NCBI GenBank assembly: GCA_964583605.1
Contig: CAZOWL010000013.1
Coordinates: 1-59,830, forward strand
From: CAZOWL01 sp964583605
Lineage (GTDB): Bacteria > Pseudomonadota > Gammaproteobacteria > Chromatiales > Chromatiaceae
Length of the DNA: 59,830 bases
Direction: 5' to 3'
Shown: in pieces, positions 1-8,282 of the stretch
Layout of the letters: each line of letters starts with the position of its first letter
Position numbering within the stretch: the stretch's first letter is position 1
The notes under the pieces: model-generated
The model's database searches: none
What the model was told of the DNA's origin: nothing
What the model saw: the letters and a program-made list of their open reading frames with translations, nothing else
Position numbers and translations under genes: made by a program

Positions 1-51
1 GAGGCGGCATTTCATCATCTGGGGTGGCTCGCCTCGTCCCATGATCGTTAG
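1..51 (-). repeat. Interspersed repeat copy A, cut by window edge
   Basis: This is the reverse complement of the left half of the repeat seen complete at 29949, 34246, 52012 and 55373. It matches the copy at 55373 almost base for base, including ATGATCGTTAG at its end. The rest lies left of the window. It sits just downstream of the phaC stop codon, like the other copies, which lie in intergenic gaps. Confidence 0.8.
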
Positions 52-66
52 CAGGGATCGGTCTTC

Positions 67-1998
67 TTACCTTTCGAGCACGTAGCTCCCTGGCGCCTCG
101 GCAAGGGGCGGCAGCCCGACGTCGCGGTTGCCCATCTGCGGCGGGCTCACCTTGTCGCCGGAGCGCGCGGCCAGCCAGGCCTGCCACTCGGGCCACCAGC
201 TTCCGTCCTTCTGCTGGGCGCTGGCGTACCAGGTGTCCGGGTCGCGGTAGGGCTCCTCCGCGGTGGCGGAGTGTACGCGGTAGTGGCGGCCCTTATGCCC
301 CGGCTCGCTGACGATGCCGGCGTTGTGGCCGCTGCTCGCCAGCACGAAGGTGATCTCGGTGTCGCTCAGCAGGTGGATCTTGTAGACCGAGCGCCAGGGT
401 GCGATGTGATCCTTCTCGGTGCCGACCGAGAAGATTGGCGCGGTGAGATCGGTTAGCGCCACTGGGCGGCTGTGCACCTCGTAGCGGCCATTGGCCAGGT
501 CGTTCTGCAGGAACAGCCGGCGCAGGTACTCGGAGTGCATGCGATAGGGCATACGCGTGGCGTCGGCGTTCCAGGCCATGAGGTCGAACATCGGCTGGCG
601 TTCGCCGAGCAGGTATTCGCTCACCATGCGCGACCAGATCAGGTCGTTGGAGCGCAGCATCTGGAAGGCCCCGGCCATCTGCTTGGTGTCCAGATAACCC
701 TGCGACCACATGATGTCTTCGAGGTAGCTGACCTCGCTCTCGTCGATGAAGAGCTCCAGCTCGCCGGGCTCGGTGAAGTCCACCTGGGTGGCGAGAAAGC
801 TCAAGGTGGCGAAGCTGTCGTCGCCATCGCGGGCCATGCGCGCCGCCTCGATCGCCAGCAGCGTGCCGCCGAGGCAGTAACCAACGGCGTGGATCTTGCC
901 GGTCGGCACGATCTTCTTGATCACACGCGTGACGTACTCGATGCCGTTGCGGCGGTAGTCCTCCATCGAGAGGTCGCAGTCGGCCTCGCCTGGGTTGTGC
1001 CAGGACAGGCAGAACACCGTGTGCCCCTGGTCACGCAACCAGCGTATCAGCGAGTTCTCGGGCGAGAGGTCGAGGATGTAGTACTTCATGATCCAGGCCG
1101 GCACGATGAAGACCGGCTCGGGATGCACGCGCTCGGTGCTCGGTTCGTACTGAATCAGCTCGACCAGACGGTTGCGGTAGACCACTCGTCCCGGCGTCGC
1201 CGCCACCGCGTCGCCAGGACGGAAGTTCTCGGCGCCGACCGGTGGCTCCCCGGTCAGCCGTCGGCGCGTGTCCTCGAGAAAATTCTCCAGTCCCGCGAAG
1301 AAGTTGGCGCCGCCGTTGCGCAGCGTGGCATCGATGACCTGGGGGTTGGTCGCCGGAAAGTTCGATGGCGAGACCAGGTCGAGCATCTGACGCACCGCGA
1401 ACTGGGTGCGCTCCTCGTGTTCACGAGAAACACCGCGGATGCCGTCGATCGCGTTCCACCACCACTGCTGAGTGAGCAGAAAGCTCTGATACATCAGATT
1501 GAAGGGCCAGGCCCGCCAGCGCTCGTCGTCGAAGCGGTGGTCGTGCGGCAGCGGCTGGATGCACGGTGGCGTCTGCGGGTCGCGGGCATATTCCGCGGCG
1601 TAAGTGGCGAGCCGCGTGGCCTTGCGCAGCGCCTTGACCCCCAGCTCGACCTGTTTGCCAGGGGAGATCGCCAGGTGGAAGGCCCAGTCCGCGAAGGCCT
1701 GGCCGACGGAGGCCGGTGACAGGTTCGCGGTGAGACGGCCCATATTCGCGTGGACCAGGCGGTCCAGCGCGCCCAAGCCCATGGGCATTGGGACGATCGA
1801 GCGCGGCCCGGCCTCGACGTCCTGCTCCTCGCGCAAGGGCTGACGCGCCGGCGTGCGGAGCGCCGCGATCATCGCTGCGGGCCCCGGCGCTCGTGCCCGA
1901 TGACTGGCCGGGTGGGCCGCGGCGCGGTGGGGCGTTGGCTCGGTGCCGGCGCCGCTCTGCGTTGTCGGGGTGGTCGTCTTGCCGCCGCCCTCCGCCAT
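67..1998 (-). CDS. phaC: Class I poly(3-hydroxyalkanoate) synthase PhaC
   Basis: Polymerises (R)-3-hydroxyacyl-CoA into polyhydroxyalkanoate storage granules in the cytoplasm. The 643-residue protein has the N-terminal PhaC domain followed by an alpha/beta-hydrolase core. The lipase-like box GYCLGG carries the catalytic Cys, GTEKDHIAPW the Asp and SSGHNAGIV the His. A single chain of about 640 residues fits class I rather than the shorter class III PhaC/PhaE type common in purple sulfur bacteria. The start at 1998 is chosen because GGGAGG lies 5 bases upstream; an earlier ATG at 2040 has no such site. The first 60 or so residues are Ala/Pro/Thr-rich and look like a variable extension. No phaA, phaB or phasin gene is nearby. 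Confidence 0.93.
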   Translation of the reverse strand: MAEGGGKTTTPTTQSGAGTEPTPHRAAAHPASHRARAPGPAAMIAALRTPARQPLREEQDVEAGPRSIVPMPMGLGALDRLVHANMGRLTANLSPASVGQAFADWAFHLAISPGKQVELGVKALRKATRLATYAAEYARDPQTPPCIQPLPHDHRFDDERWRAWPFNLMYQSFLLTQQWWWNAIDGIRGVSREHEERTQFAVRQMLDLVSPSNFPATNPQVIDATLRNGGANFFAGLENFLEDTRRRLTGEPPVGAENFRPGDAVAATPGRVVYRNRLVELIQYEPSTERVHPEPVFIVPAWIMKYYILDLSPENSLIRWLRDQGHTVFCLSWHNPGEADCDLSMEDYRRNGIEYVTRVIKKIVPTGKIHAVGYCLGGTLLAIEAARMARDGDDSFATLSFLATQVDFTEPGELELFIDESEVSYLEDIMWSQGYLDTKQMAGAFQMLRSNDLIWSRMVSEYLLGERQPMFDLMAWNADATRMPYRMHSEYLRRLFLQNDLANGRYEVHSRPVALTDLTAPIFSVGTEKDHIAPWRSVYKIHLLSDTEITFVLASSGHNAGIVSEPGHKGRHYRVHSATAEEPYRDPDTWYASAQQKDGSWWPEWQAWLAARSGDKVSPPQMGNRDVGLPPLAEAPGSYVLER

Positions 1999-2050
1999 GC
2001 TGCCTCCCGGAAACTGCGGCCACGCGCATCGATGCCACACAGCCTAGCAT

Positions 2051-2065
2051 TGTTGCGTTGCAGCA
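2051..2065. promoter_or_regulatory. TGC-rich inverted repeat upstream of phaC (possible PhaR-type operator)
   Basis: TGTTGC-gtt-GCAGCA is a near-perfect dyad 53 bases upstream of the phaC start, in the divergent gap with the dehydrogenase gene. PHA regulators of the PhaR family bind TGC/GCA-rich dyads, so an operator is plausible, but this rests on similarity of form only. No regulator gene is seen here. Confidence 0.3.
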
Positions 2066-2311
2066 CGATTGACCTGCCGCATGGTAGGCCGCGATGCGAC
2101 GCCGCATGTCGTGCCTCCGGGGGCGCGCTGCGGAAACATGTCCTCGGGTTGGGTGTCGGCCAAGCCGCCGCCGTGGGTCCTCAACCAGCCCATCAGCGAG
2201 GGGTAGGGCGCCCTAGCGTGGGTCGCTGTCCCTCCGCGTGCTGATTGGACGCGGGCAGGCTATGCTGAGCTCAGGCATTACACCGTTCCGTTGGGAGCGG
2301 TGGAGGTCGCA

Positions 2312-3448
2312 ATGGTGAACTGCTTCGTCTTCGCCGATTCGCTCGGGCCGGTCAAGATCGTCCAGGTCCACGAGCCGTCGATTGGGCTGCGCGGTATCCT
2401 GGTCGTTGACAACGTGGCCCGCGGTCCGTCGATTGGCGGGGTGCGTATGGCCGAGGACGTCAGCGTCGAGGAATGCGTCCGGCTAGCCCGCGCGATGACC
2501 TTCAAGAACGCCGCGGCCGGGCTGCCTCATGGCGGCGGCAAGGCGGTCTTGTTCGGCGACCCGCGAATGGACAGGGCGCGCAAGGAGGTCTTGATCCGCG
2601 GCCTCGCGAAGGCCTTACGCAACGAGGAGGACTACATCTTCGCACCGGACATGGGGACGGATGAAGAATGCATGGCCTGGATCAAAGACGAGATCGGCCG
2701 GGTGGTGGCCTTGCCTCGGGAGGTCGGCGGCATCCCCCTCGATGAGATCGGCGCGACGGGCTGGGGCCTGTTGAATGCGACCGAGGTCGCGCTGTCCGTC
2801 AGCGGTTTTCCGCTCGTCGGGGCGCGCCTCGTTGTGCAGGGCTTCGGTGCCGTCGGACGGCACGCGGCACGGTTCCTGACCCAGCGCGGTGCCAGGCTGG
2901 TCGGGGCGGCGGACTCGCGGGGGGCGATCCATAACCCGGATGGACTCGATGTGGCCGCGTTGGGCCGGATCAAGGACGAGGGCGGCAGCGTTGCCGATTC
3001 CCCGGACGGTGAGCCGCTGCAGCGAGACGCCGTCGTGGGGGGGCTGCCGTGCGACATCTGGGTGCCAGCCGCGCGGCCCGACGTCGTCAACGAGGACAAC
3101 GTTGATCAGCTTCAGGCGCGGCTGGTCGTCGAAGGCGCGAATATCCCCTTCACTGCGGATGCCGAGCGCATCCTCCACGAGCGCGGTGTGCTCGTGGTCC
3201 CCGATTTCATCGCCAACGCCGGCGGTGTCATCTGCGCCGCGATGGAGTGGCGAGGGGCGACGGAGGGCGCCGCGCTGCAGGCGATCCAGGAGAAGGTCCG
3301 TCGCAACACCCAGACGGTTCTGGAGGATGCCAGGGCACGCGGCATCCTGCCGCGCCAGGCCGCGATCGAGATGGCTGAGGCACGCGTGCGCCGGGCCATG
3401 GGCTACCGGCGCTATTCCTTGTTCTCCTCGGCGCCGGGTTACGTCTGA
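2312..3448 (+). CDS. Glu/Leu/Phe/Val-type amino acid dehydrogenase
   Basis: An NAD(P)-dependent oxidative deaminase of the glutamate dehydrogenase family, linking 2-oxoacids to amino acids. The 378-residue chain has the dimerisation/catalytic domain with the substrate lysine motif GLPHGGGKAV and APDMGT, then a Rossmann domain with GFGAVGRHAA. The C-terminal half carries the conserved EGANIPFT and PDFIANAGGVI. The ATG at 2312 follows GGAGG by 5 bases. The upstream TTG at 2291 is less likely. The stop is 3 bases before the next ATG, so it is cotranscribed with the 2-oxoacid:ferredoxin oxidoreductase genes. The preferred amino acid cannot be read from sequence alone. Confidence 0.88.
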   Translation: MVNCFVFADSLGPVKIVQVHEPSIGLRGILVVDNVARGPSIGGVRMAEDVSVEECVRLARAMTFKNAAAGLPHGGGKAVLFGDPRMDRARKEVLIRGLAKALRNEEDYIFAPDMGTDEECMAWIKDEIGRVVALPREVGGIPLDEIGATGWGLLNATEVALSVSGFPLVGARLVVQGFGAVGRHAARFLTQRGARLVGAADSRGAIHNPDGLDVAALGRIKDEGGSVADSPDGEPLQRDAVVGGLPCDIWVPAARPDVVNEDNVDQLQARLVVEGANIPFTADAERILHERGVLVVPDFIANAGGVICAAMEWRGATEGAALQAIQEKVRRNTQTVLEDARARGILPRQAAIEMAEARVRRAMGYRRYSLFSSAPGYV

Positions 3449-3451
3449 GCC

Positions 3452-4372
3452 ATGTTGCGCGTCCGGTTCCATGGCCGGGGCGGTCATGGGATGAAAACCG
3501 CGAGCCGTATCCTTGGGACCGCCTGTTTCCTCGCCGGCTACGAGGTCCAGGATGCGCCGCGCTACGGTGCTGAGCGCCGCGGCGCGCCGATCTTCGCGTA
3601 CGTCCGTGTCGCGGATCGGCCGATCCACGAGCGCGGCATCATCCGGCGCCCGGATCTTGTCGTCGTCGCGGACCCGTCGCTGGTCCCGGTGCCGGCGGCC
3701 GGTGTGCTGGCTGGGCTCGACGCCCATGGTGTGCTGCTGATCGATAGCCCAGAGCCACCGGCGGTTTGGAGAGAGCGGCTTGCGCTAGCGGGTCCGGTGA
3801 TCAGCTTTGCCGCTGGGGCGCCGAGTGAGGACCAGGTGGCACTGCCCTTTGTCGGTACGGTTTGCGCTGCCGCCGCGGCCCGGCTGATCGGCTTGGTCTC
3901 ACTGGACCATCTCGAGCAGGCCGTCCGTGACGAGCTCGGCGCCCTGGGGCCGGCTATCATCGACAAGAATCTGGCTCACGCGCGGGCGGCCTTCGAGCAG
4001 GTGGCCAGCGCCGCGGGTTGCGTCACCGCGGCGGCTGAGCCGACCGCCGACGAGGCCTCGGCATCGGACTGGATCGACTTGGCCTTCGAGGAGGCGCGCA
4101 TCAGCGCCCCGGTGATCCACGCCGGACTGACCAGCGAGGCCATGCCGACCGGCCTGTGGCGCACGCTGCGTCCGATCATCGACTACGATCGCTGCAACGG
4201 CTGCTGGTGGGTCTGCTCGGCCTTCTGCCCGGACGGCACGATCCGGGTCGAGGACGGCCGGCCGCGCATCGACTACGAGCACTGCAAAGGCTGCCTGGTG
4301 TGCATGGCGCAATGCCCGCCGCACGCGATCGACGCGCGCCCCGAGCCAGCGCTCGCGGAGGCCGCGCCATGA
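3452..4372 (+). CDS. 2-oxoacid:ferredoxin oxidoreductase, fused gamma (PorG) and delta (PorD) subunits
   Basis: Carries the PorG and PorD functions of a pyruvate/2-oxoacid:ferredoxin oxidoreductase in one 306-residue chain. Residues 1-180 are the gamma domain (FHGRGGHGMKTASRILG near the start; YGAERRGAP). A linker follows, then from about residue 240 a two-cluster ferredoxin domain with CNGCWWVCSAFCP and CKGCLVCMAQCP. The first motif is a slightly altered Cx2Cx3Cx3CP pattern. The start is 3 bases after the dehydrogenase stop, and the stop overlaps the next start as ATGA, so translation is coupled. The gene looks intact, but its alpha/beta partner downstream is damaged (see 4369). Confidence 0.85.
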   Translation: MLRVRFHGRGGHGMKTASRILGTACFLAGYEVQDAPRYGAERRGAPIFAYVRVADRPIHERGIIRRPDLVVVADPSLVPVPAAGVLAGLDAHGVLLIDSPEPPAVWRERLALAGPVISFAAGAPSEDQVALPFVGTVCAAAAARLIGLVSLDHLEQAVRDELGALGPAIIDKNLAHARAAFEQVASAAGCVTAAAEPTADEASASDWIDLAFEEARISAPVIHAGLTSEAMPTGLWRTLRPIIDYDRCNGCWWVCSAFCPDGTIRVEDGRPRIDYEHCKGCLVCMAQCPPHAIDARPEPALAEAAP

Positions 4373-5262
4373 GCCGACGACTGCTGACGGGCAACGCCGC
4401 GGCGGCATGGGGCGCGCGCCTGGCCCGTGTCGATTATGTACCGGCGTTTCCGATCACGCCGCAGACCGAGATCATCGAGACCCTGGCCGACTGGATCGCC
4501 CGCGGCGAGAGCCCCGCGCGGCTGGTTGTCCTGGAATCCGAGCATGCGATGATTACGGCCGCCGGTGCGGCTGCTGCCACCGGCGTCCGCGTCTTCACGG
4601 CGACCTCGAGCCAGGGCCTGCTGTATGGCATGGAGATGCTTTACACGGTCTCTAGGTGGCGCGCGCCGTTCGTCTTGATCAACGTCTCCCGTGGCCTCGC
4701 GACGCCAATCACCCTGGAGCCGGACCACAACGATATCCTCGCCGCCCGGGACAGCGGCTTCCTGCAGATCCATTGCGCCACCTGCCAGGAGGTCCTCGAC
4801 AATGTCCTGATCGCCTACCGGCTCGCCGAGGATGCACGGGTGCGGTTGCCGGTGATCGTCAACCTGGACGGTTTCTATCTGTCCTTTACGCGGGAGCCGG
4901 TCGAACTGGACCTAGCGCGGAAGGTCGAGCAGGCCATGGCGTTGACCGGGCCAAGGTTGCTGCTCGCGTTGGCGCCCTGTCCAACGGGCTGGGAGTACGA
5001 CCCGCGCCGGACCGTCGAGATTGGCAAGCTTGCGGTCCAGACCGGTGTGTGGCCCTTGAGGGAATACCGGGACGGCCGGGTCGTGCACACCAAGCTGCCG
5101 CGACGCCGCGTCCCCGTCGAGCGCTGGCTGGAGGCGCAGGGCCGGTTCCGGCACCTGTTCGAGCCCGAACGGCGCGGCGACCTGATCGACGAGATCCAGC
5201 GAGACGTGGATCGGTATTGGGAATCGATGGCCGCCGGGACCGGCAGCGCCGCCGATCCCTGA
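4369..5262 (+). CDS. In-frame chimera of PorA N-terminus and PorB C-terminus
   Basis: Residues 1-180 match the alpha subunit (PorA) of pyruvate:ferredoxin oxidoreductases: LLTGNAAAAWGARLARVD, AFPITPQTEIIETL, ESEHAMITAA, FTATSSQGLLYG, then LDGFYLSFTREPVEL. From about residue 185 the chain turns into the end of the beta subunit (PorB): LALAPCPTGWEYDPR, then GVWPLREYRDG and QGRFRHLFEP. The rest of PorA and the N-terminal thiamine-diphosphate-binding part of PorB, including its cluster cysteines, are absent. The ORF is 297 residues; the two separate subunits together are normally about 700. The complex could not turn over without the missing TPP site unless a second copy exists elsewhere. Assembly collapse is an alternative to a true deletion. 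Confidence 0.8.
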   Translation: MSRRLLTGNAAAAWGARLARVDYVPAFPITPQTEIIETLADWIARGESPARLVVLESEHAMITAAGAAAATGVRVFTATSSQGLLYGMEMLYTVSRWRAPFVLINVSRGLATPITLEPDHNDILAARDSGFLQIHCATCQEVLDNVLIAYRLAEDARVRLPVIVNLDGFYLSFTREPVELDLARKVEQAMALTGPRLLLALAPCPTGWEYDPRRTVEIGKLAVQTGVWPLREYRDGRVVHTKLPRRRVPVERWLEAQGRFRHLFEPERRGDLIDEIQRDVDRYWESMAAGTGSAADP

Positions 5263-5312
5263 CAGATTGAAGCCATTGTCAGGCCATTGCATGAGCCGCG
5301 GGAGGATTTACG

Positions 5313-5540
5313 ATGTCGAAGATAACCGAGCACCTTGCCCAACAGACGGTCGCCGCCTTCCGCGCTGAGCTGAGCGAGGCCCAGAGCCGCGACATCGGCG
5401 AGAGTCAGTTTGAACGGCTTGAGCTGCTCGTCGCCGAAGCCGTCGCCGCCGCGTTGAATCACGCGGCTCAGCAGGTGGCGGCCTTGGGCCGTTCTCTGCG
5501 GACGGAAAGCGTGGAAGGATCCGATGGCCTCGAGCTCTAG
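5313..5540 (+). CDS. Small helical protein of unknown function
   Basis: A 75-residue ORF preceded by GGGAGGATTTACG and an ATG, so it has a good ribosome site. The protein is acidic, without cysteines or membrane segments, and predicted to be mostly helical (many Ala, Glu, Gln, Leu). It begins MSKITEHLAQQTVAAF. It lies 50 bases after the Por chimera on the same strand and could share its transcript. I do not recognise the family. Confidence 0.6.
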   Translation: MSKITEHLAQQTVAAFRAELSEAQSRDIGESQFERLELLVAEAVAAALNHAAQQVAALGRSLRTESVEGSDGLEL

Positions 5541-5654
5541 TCCCATTAAATCTCGTCGAGTGGTCCCCAGCGCCAACAAAGGCAGGGTGCGGCATCGGCC
5601 CGGGCCTCTGGCTTCGGGCGATCAGGTGCGACCACAGCAGAATCGACGCCAAGG

Positions 5655-6308
5655 CTAACGCGGGTCGAGCCGCCAAACATGCTCGCGGAGGGACGTCAGG
5701 CCGCGCTGGCGGAATCGCGGCGAGTCGTCGATCAGCTCGCAGCTTGCTAGCTCGGCAATCGCGTAGCGCTCTGCGTAGAGCCGCCTGACCTCGTCGCCGT
5801 GCACCGCGAACGGCGGCCCGGTCATCTGCGACTGATCATAGTCGAGCGTGATCAGGAGGCTGATTGCGCGCGGTGCGAGCTCGGTGATCTTCGCGGCGTA
5901 GCGCTGGCGCTGACCAGGCGGCAGGGCGATCAGCGAGGCGCGGTCAAAGACGGCATCGACCGGCCCCAGGTGGTCGGGGGTCAGCGCAAAGAAATCCCCG
6001 CAAAGCAGCGTGAGCTCATCGACGCGATACCGCCGAAACGGCGGTTCCTCGGTAACCGACGGGTTGAGTCGGTGCTCGGCGAAGAAGTCGCGCACGGCGA
6101 TCTCGCTGAGCTCGACACCGATGACCCGGTGGCCCTGACCGGCGAGCCAGAACAAGTCCAAGCTCTTGCCGCAGAGCGGCACGAAGACCCGGATGTCGGC
6201 CGGCAGACCGAGTTTGGGCCAGAACCGCTCGAGGTGAACATTGACCCGCGGCTCATGCCAGCCGATTTCCCCGTTCCGCCAGCGCTCACGCCAGAATTCG
6301 CTGTGCAT
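5655..6308 (-). CDS. tpm: Thiopurine S-methyltransferase family (Tpm)
   Basis: SAM-dependent methyltransferase of the bacterial TPMT family, which methylates thiopurines and, in some bacteria, selenium and tellurium oxyanion derivatives. The 217-residue length matches the family. Motifs: FWRERWRNGEIGWHE at the N-terminus, FVPLCGKSLDLFWLA (SAM site), GVELSEIAVRDFF, and VFDRASLIALPP. Two ATGs lie 9 bases apart (6317 and 6308). The second gives the usual M-x-x-x-F-W start; neither has a clear ribosome site. It is convergent with the small ORF upstream and followed on the left by 114 bases with no gene. Confidence 0.85.
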   Translation of the reverse strand: MHSEFWRERWRNGEIGWHEPRVNVHLERFWPKLGLPADIRVFVPLCGKSLDLFWLAGQGHRVIGVELSEIAVRDFFAEHRLNPSVTEEPPFRRYRVDELTLLCGDFFALTPDHLGPVDAVFDRASLIALPPGQRQRYAAKITELAPRAISLLITLDYDQSQMTGPPFAVHGDEVRRLYAERYAIAELASCELIDDSPRFRQRGLTSLREHVWRLDPR

Positions 6309-6331
6309 CGCTTGCATCGAGTCCAGGCAAA

Positions 6332-6364
6332 GAAAAAGGCCTAAAGCATCAAACTTTAAGCCTT
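6332..6364 (-). terminator. Rho-independent terminator of tRNA-Gln
   Basis: Read on the minus strand, AAGGCTTAAAG pairs with CTTTAGGCCTT around a TTTGATG loop and is followed by TTTTTCTTT. It begins 9 bases after the CCA end of the tRNA, the expected place for its terminator. Confidence 0.8.
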
Positions 6365-6372
6365 GTTTCTAT

Positions 6373-6446
6373 TGGCTGGGGGACTAGGATTCGAACCTAG
6401 GTTGACGGAGTCAGAGTCCGTAGTCCTGCCGCTAGACGATCCCCCA
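6373..6446 (-). tRNA. tRNA-Gln (anticodon CTG)
   Basis: A 74-nt cloverleaf on the minus strand. The acceptor TGGGGGA pairs with TCCCCCA, and the discriminator G and CCA are encoded. The anticodon stem ACGGA/TCCGT encloses loop CTCTGAC, giving CTG. The T-arm contains GGTTCGAATCC. It reads codon CAG. A terminator hairpin follows directly, and rpsI ends about 105 bases upstream on the same strand. Confidence 0.97.
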
Positions 6447-6552
6447 GTAACGCAACTGCTCAAGCAAGGCTCTCAGGGCCGCTGAGCACCCCTTGGGCGA
6501 ATTCACGCTTCAAGACAGGCCTGTTCAATACGAAACGCGATGCGGTTCAAGA

Positions 6553-6942
6553 CTAACGCTTTGAGTACTGCGGGCGCTTCCGGGCCTTGTGAAGGCCGAC
6601 CTTCTTGCGCTCGACCTCGCGGGAATCGCGCGTGAGGAAGCCTGCGCGACGCAACTGGGGTCGCAGCGTCTCATCGTATCCGACCAGTGCCCGAGCGATA
6701 CCGTGCCGAATCGCTCCGGCTTGCCCAGTCGTCCCGCCTCCTTTCACCGTGGCACGGATATCGACACGATTGGCCATGTCGGCGACGTCGAGCGCCTGGC
6801 GGACGACCATGCGGGCGGTCTCGCGCCCGAAGAACTGATCGAGCGAACGCCCGTTTACGGTGATATTTCCCGATCCGATCGTAAGAAAGACTCGGGCTGA
6901 GGACGACTTCCGCCGGCCGACGGCGTGTTGAACTTCCGCCAT
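6553..6942 (-). CDS. rpsI: 30S ribosomal protein S9
   Basis: Small-subunit protein whose basic C-terminal tail reaches the ribosomal P site. The 129 residues show GRRKSSSARVFL at the start, GGGTTGQAGAIRHGIARAL in the middle and the expected terminus VGLHKARKRPQYSKR. The ATG at 6942 is preferred because it gives the family start MAEVQ and lies after AGGTGG; a GTG at 6954 would add four residues. It follows rplM by 36 bases, the conserved rplM-rpsI operon. Confidence 0.98.
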   Translation of the reverse strand: MAEVQHAVGRRKSSSARVFLTIGSGNITVNGRSLDQFFGRETARMVVRQALDVADMANRVDIRATVKGGGTTGQAGAIRHGIARALVGYDETLRPQLRRAGFLTRDSREVERKKVGLHKARKRPQYSKR

Positions 6943-6978
6943 ATCAGTGGCCACCTGCCAAATGGGGATTCGAAATCA

Positions 6979-7407
6979 CTAAATTTCCAGAGGTTGGGGC
7001 TGTTGCGCCTGATGCCGGTGCGTCGGCCCAGCGTACACATGTAACTTCTTAAACATGGCGCGACCCAGCGGGTTGCGCGGCATCATTCCTTTGACGGCAA
7101 ACTCGATCGCTCGTTCGGGGGCCTTGTTGAGCAGTTTCTCGAGCGTGATGGACTTCAGGTTGCCGACGTAGCCCGTGTGGCGGTAATAAACCTTGTCTTT
7201 GAGCTTGCTGCCGGTGACGCGAATCTTCTCGGCGTTGACCACGACGATATAGTCGCCTGTGTCGACGTGCGGCGTATACTGAGGCTTGTGCTTGCCGCGC
7301 AACCGGCGGGCGATCTCCGAGGCGAGCCGTCCCAAAGTCTTACCGTCGGCATCTACCAGAAACCAAGCGCGACGCACCTCGGCGGGCTTGGCGCTCACAG
7401 TCGTCAT
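6979..7407 (-). CDS. rplM: 50S ribosomal protein L13
   Basis: An early-assembly large-subunit protein. The 142-residue length is the same as in E. coli. Recognisable segments are WFLVDADGKTLGRLAS, GKHKPQYTPHVDTGDYIVV, YYRHTGYVGNLKS and GMMPRNPLGRAMFKKLHVY. The ATG at 7407 follows GGAGC and gives the usual N-terminus; the earlier start at 7431 adds an unrelated extension. First gene of the rplM-rpsI operon. The 160-base gap before it would hold the promoter. Confidence 0.98.
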   Translation of the reverse strand: MTTVSAKPAEVRRAWFLVDADGKTLGRLASEIARRLRGKHKPQYTPHVDTGDYIVVVNAEKIRVTGSKLKDKVYYRHTGYVGNLKSITLEKLLNKAPERAIEFAVKGMMPRNPLGRAMFKKLHVYAGPTHRHQAQQPQPLEI

Positions 7408-7571
7408 TTCCGTTGCTCCCTTCGGGCCCAACTCACGTGTGACCGATCAAAGACCGCGCATGTTAAGCAAGATCGTTCAAGGGTTCAAGCGTCTGTCCTT
7501 GGGCTGCCTGGCCGGTCCCCGGCGCGGCCGATGCCCAGTAGCCCGTCTACGGGACACACCTTGGTGGGTTG

Positions 7572-8237
7572 TTAGGGCGGTGGCATGAAGCCATGACGGG
7601 CGAGCAGCTCGGCCGTGACCCCCCCACTCCCTGATGCCGCCGCCTGCGACCCGAGGACGAGTCGTTCCAGGTAGCGGGCGATGAGATCGACCTCAAGGTT
7701 GACGCGCGTCCCGGGACGGTAGCCGCCGATGATGGTCGCGGTCAGGGTGTGCGGCACGATGTTGACATCGAATCGGCTCCCGTCGACCCGATTGACTGTG
7801 AGGCTGGTCCCGTCGACGCAGATGGAGCCCTTGGGCGCGATGTAGCGTGCCAGTTCATCGGGTGCCAGGAGATGCAATCTCGAGGAGCGGGCCTCCTCCC
7901 GTCGCTCGAGAACCTGGCCGACGCCGTCTACATGGCCGCTGACGAGGTGGCCGCCGAGTGGCGTGCTGAGAGTCAAGGCCTTCTCCAGGTTCACGGCGCT
8001 ACCTGGTGCCAGCGCACCGAGCGTTGTCTGCGACAGCGTCTCGCGGGAGACATCCGCCCCGACCTCTGCGGCACCAGACGAGATGACAGTCAGACAGACC
8101 CCGTTCACAGCGAGGCTGTCGCCGAGAGTCATATCTGCTACCGGCAACCGACCGGTACCGATGGTCAGCCGGACGTCACCGCCGCGGGGCTCGATGCGAC
8201 GAACCTCGCCGATGGCCTGGATGATCCCAGTGAACAT
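7572..8237 (-). CDS. ribE: Riboflavin synthase, alpha chain
   Basis: Dismutates two 6,7-dimethyl-8-ribityllumazine molecules into riboflavin and a pyrimidinedione, the last step of riboflavin synthesis. The 221-residue protein has the two lumazine-binding repeats. The first starts with MFTGIIQAIGEV and includes NGVCLTV; the second starts near SGHVDGVGQV with DGTSLTVN. The C-terminal helix (DLIARYLERL) forms the trimer in this family. No other rib gene is adjacent, and no FMN riboswitch features are seen upstream. Upstream on the same strand is a decayed MoaD-like gene. Confidence 0.96.
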   Translation of the reverse strand: MFTGIIQAIGEVRRIEPRGGDVRLTIGTGRLPVADMTLGDSLAVNGVCLTVISSGAAEVGADVSRETLSQTTLGALAPGSAVNLEKALTLSTPLGGHLVSGHVDGVGQVLERREEARSSRLHLLAPDELARYIAPKGSICVDGTSLTVNRVDGSRFDVNIVPHTLTATIIGGYRPGTRVNLEVDLIARYLERLVLGSQAAASGSGGVTAELLARHGFMPPP

Positions 8238-8282
8238 AGCCTTGCTCCGCGATCTCTCGGGCTTCCCCGCCCGCCGTGGGCC

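Noticed and set aside
472..1719. Long plus-strand open frame opposite phaC
   Set aside because: It is the antisense shadow of phaC in GC-rich DNA: His/Arg/Val-rich, no family motifs, no ribosome site.
7408..8240. FMN riboswitch near ribE
   Set aside because: No conserved RFN core could be found upstream of 8237.
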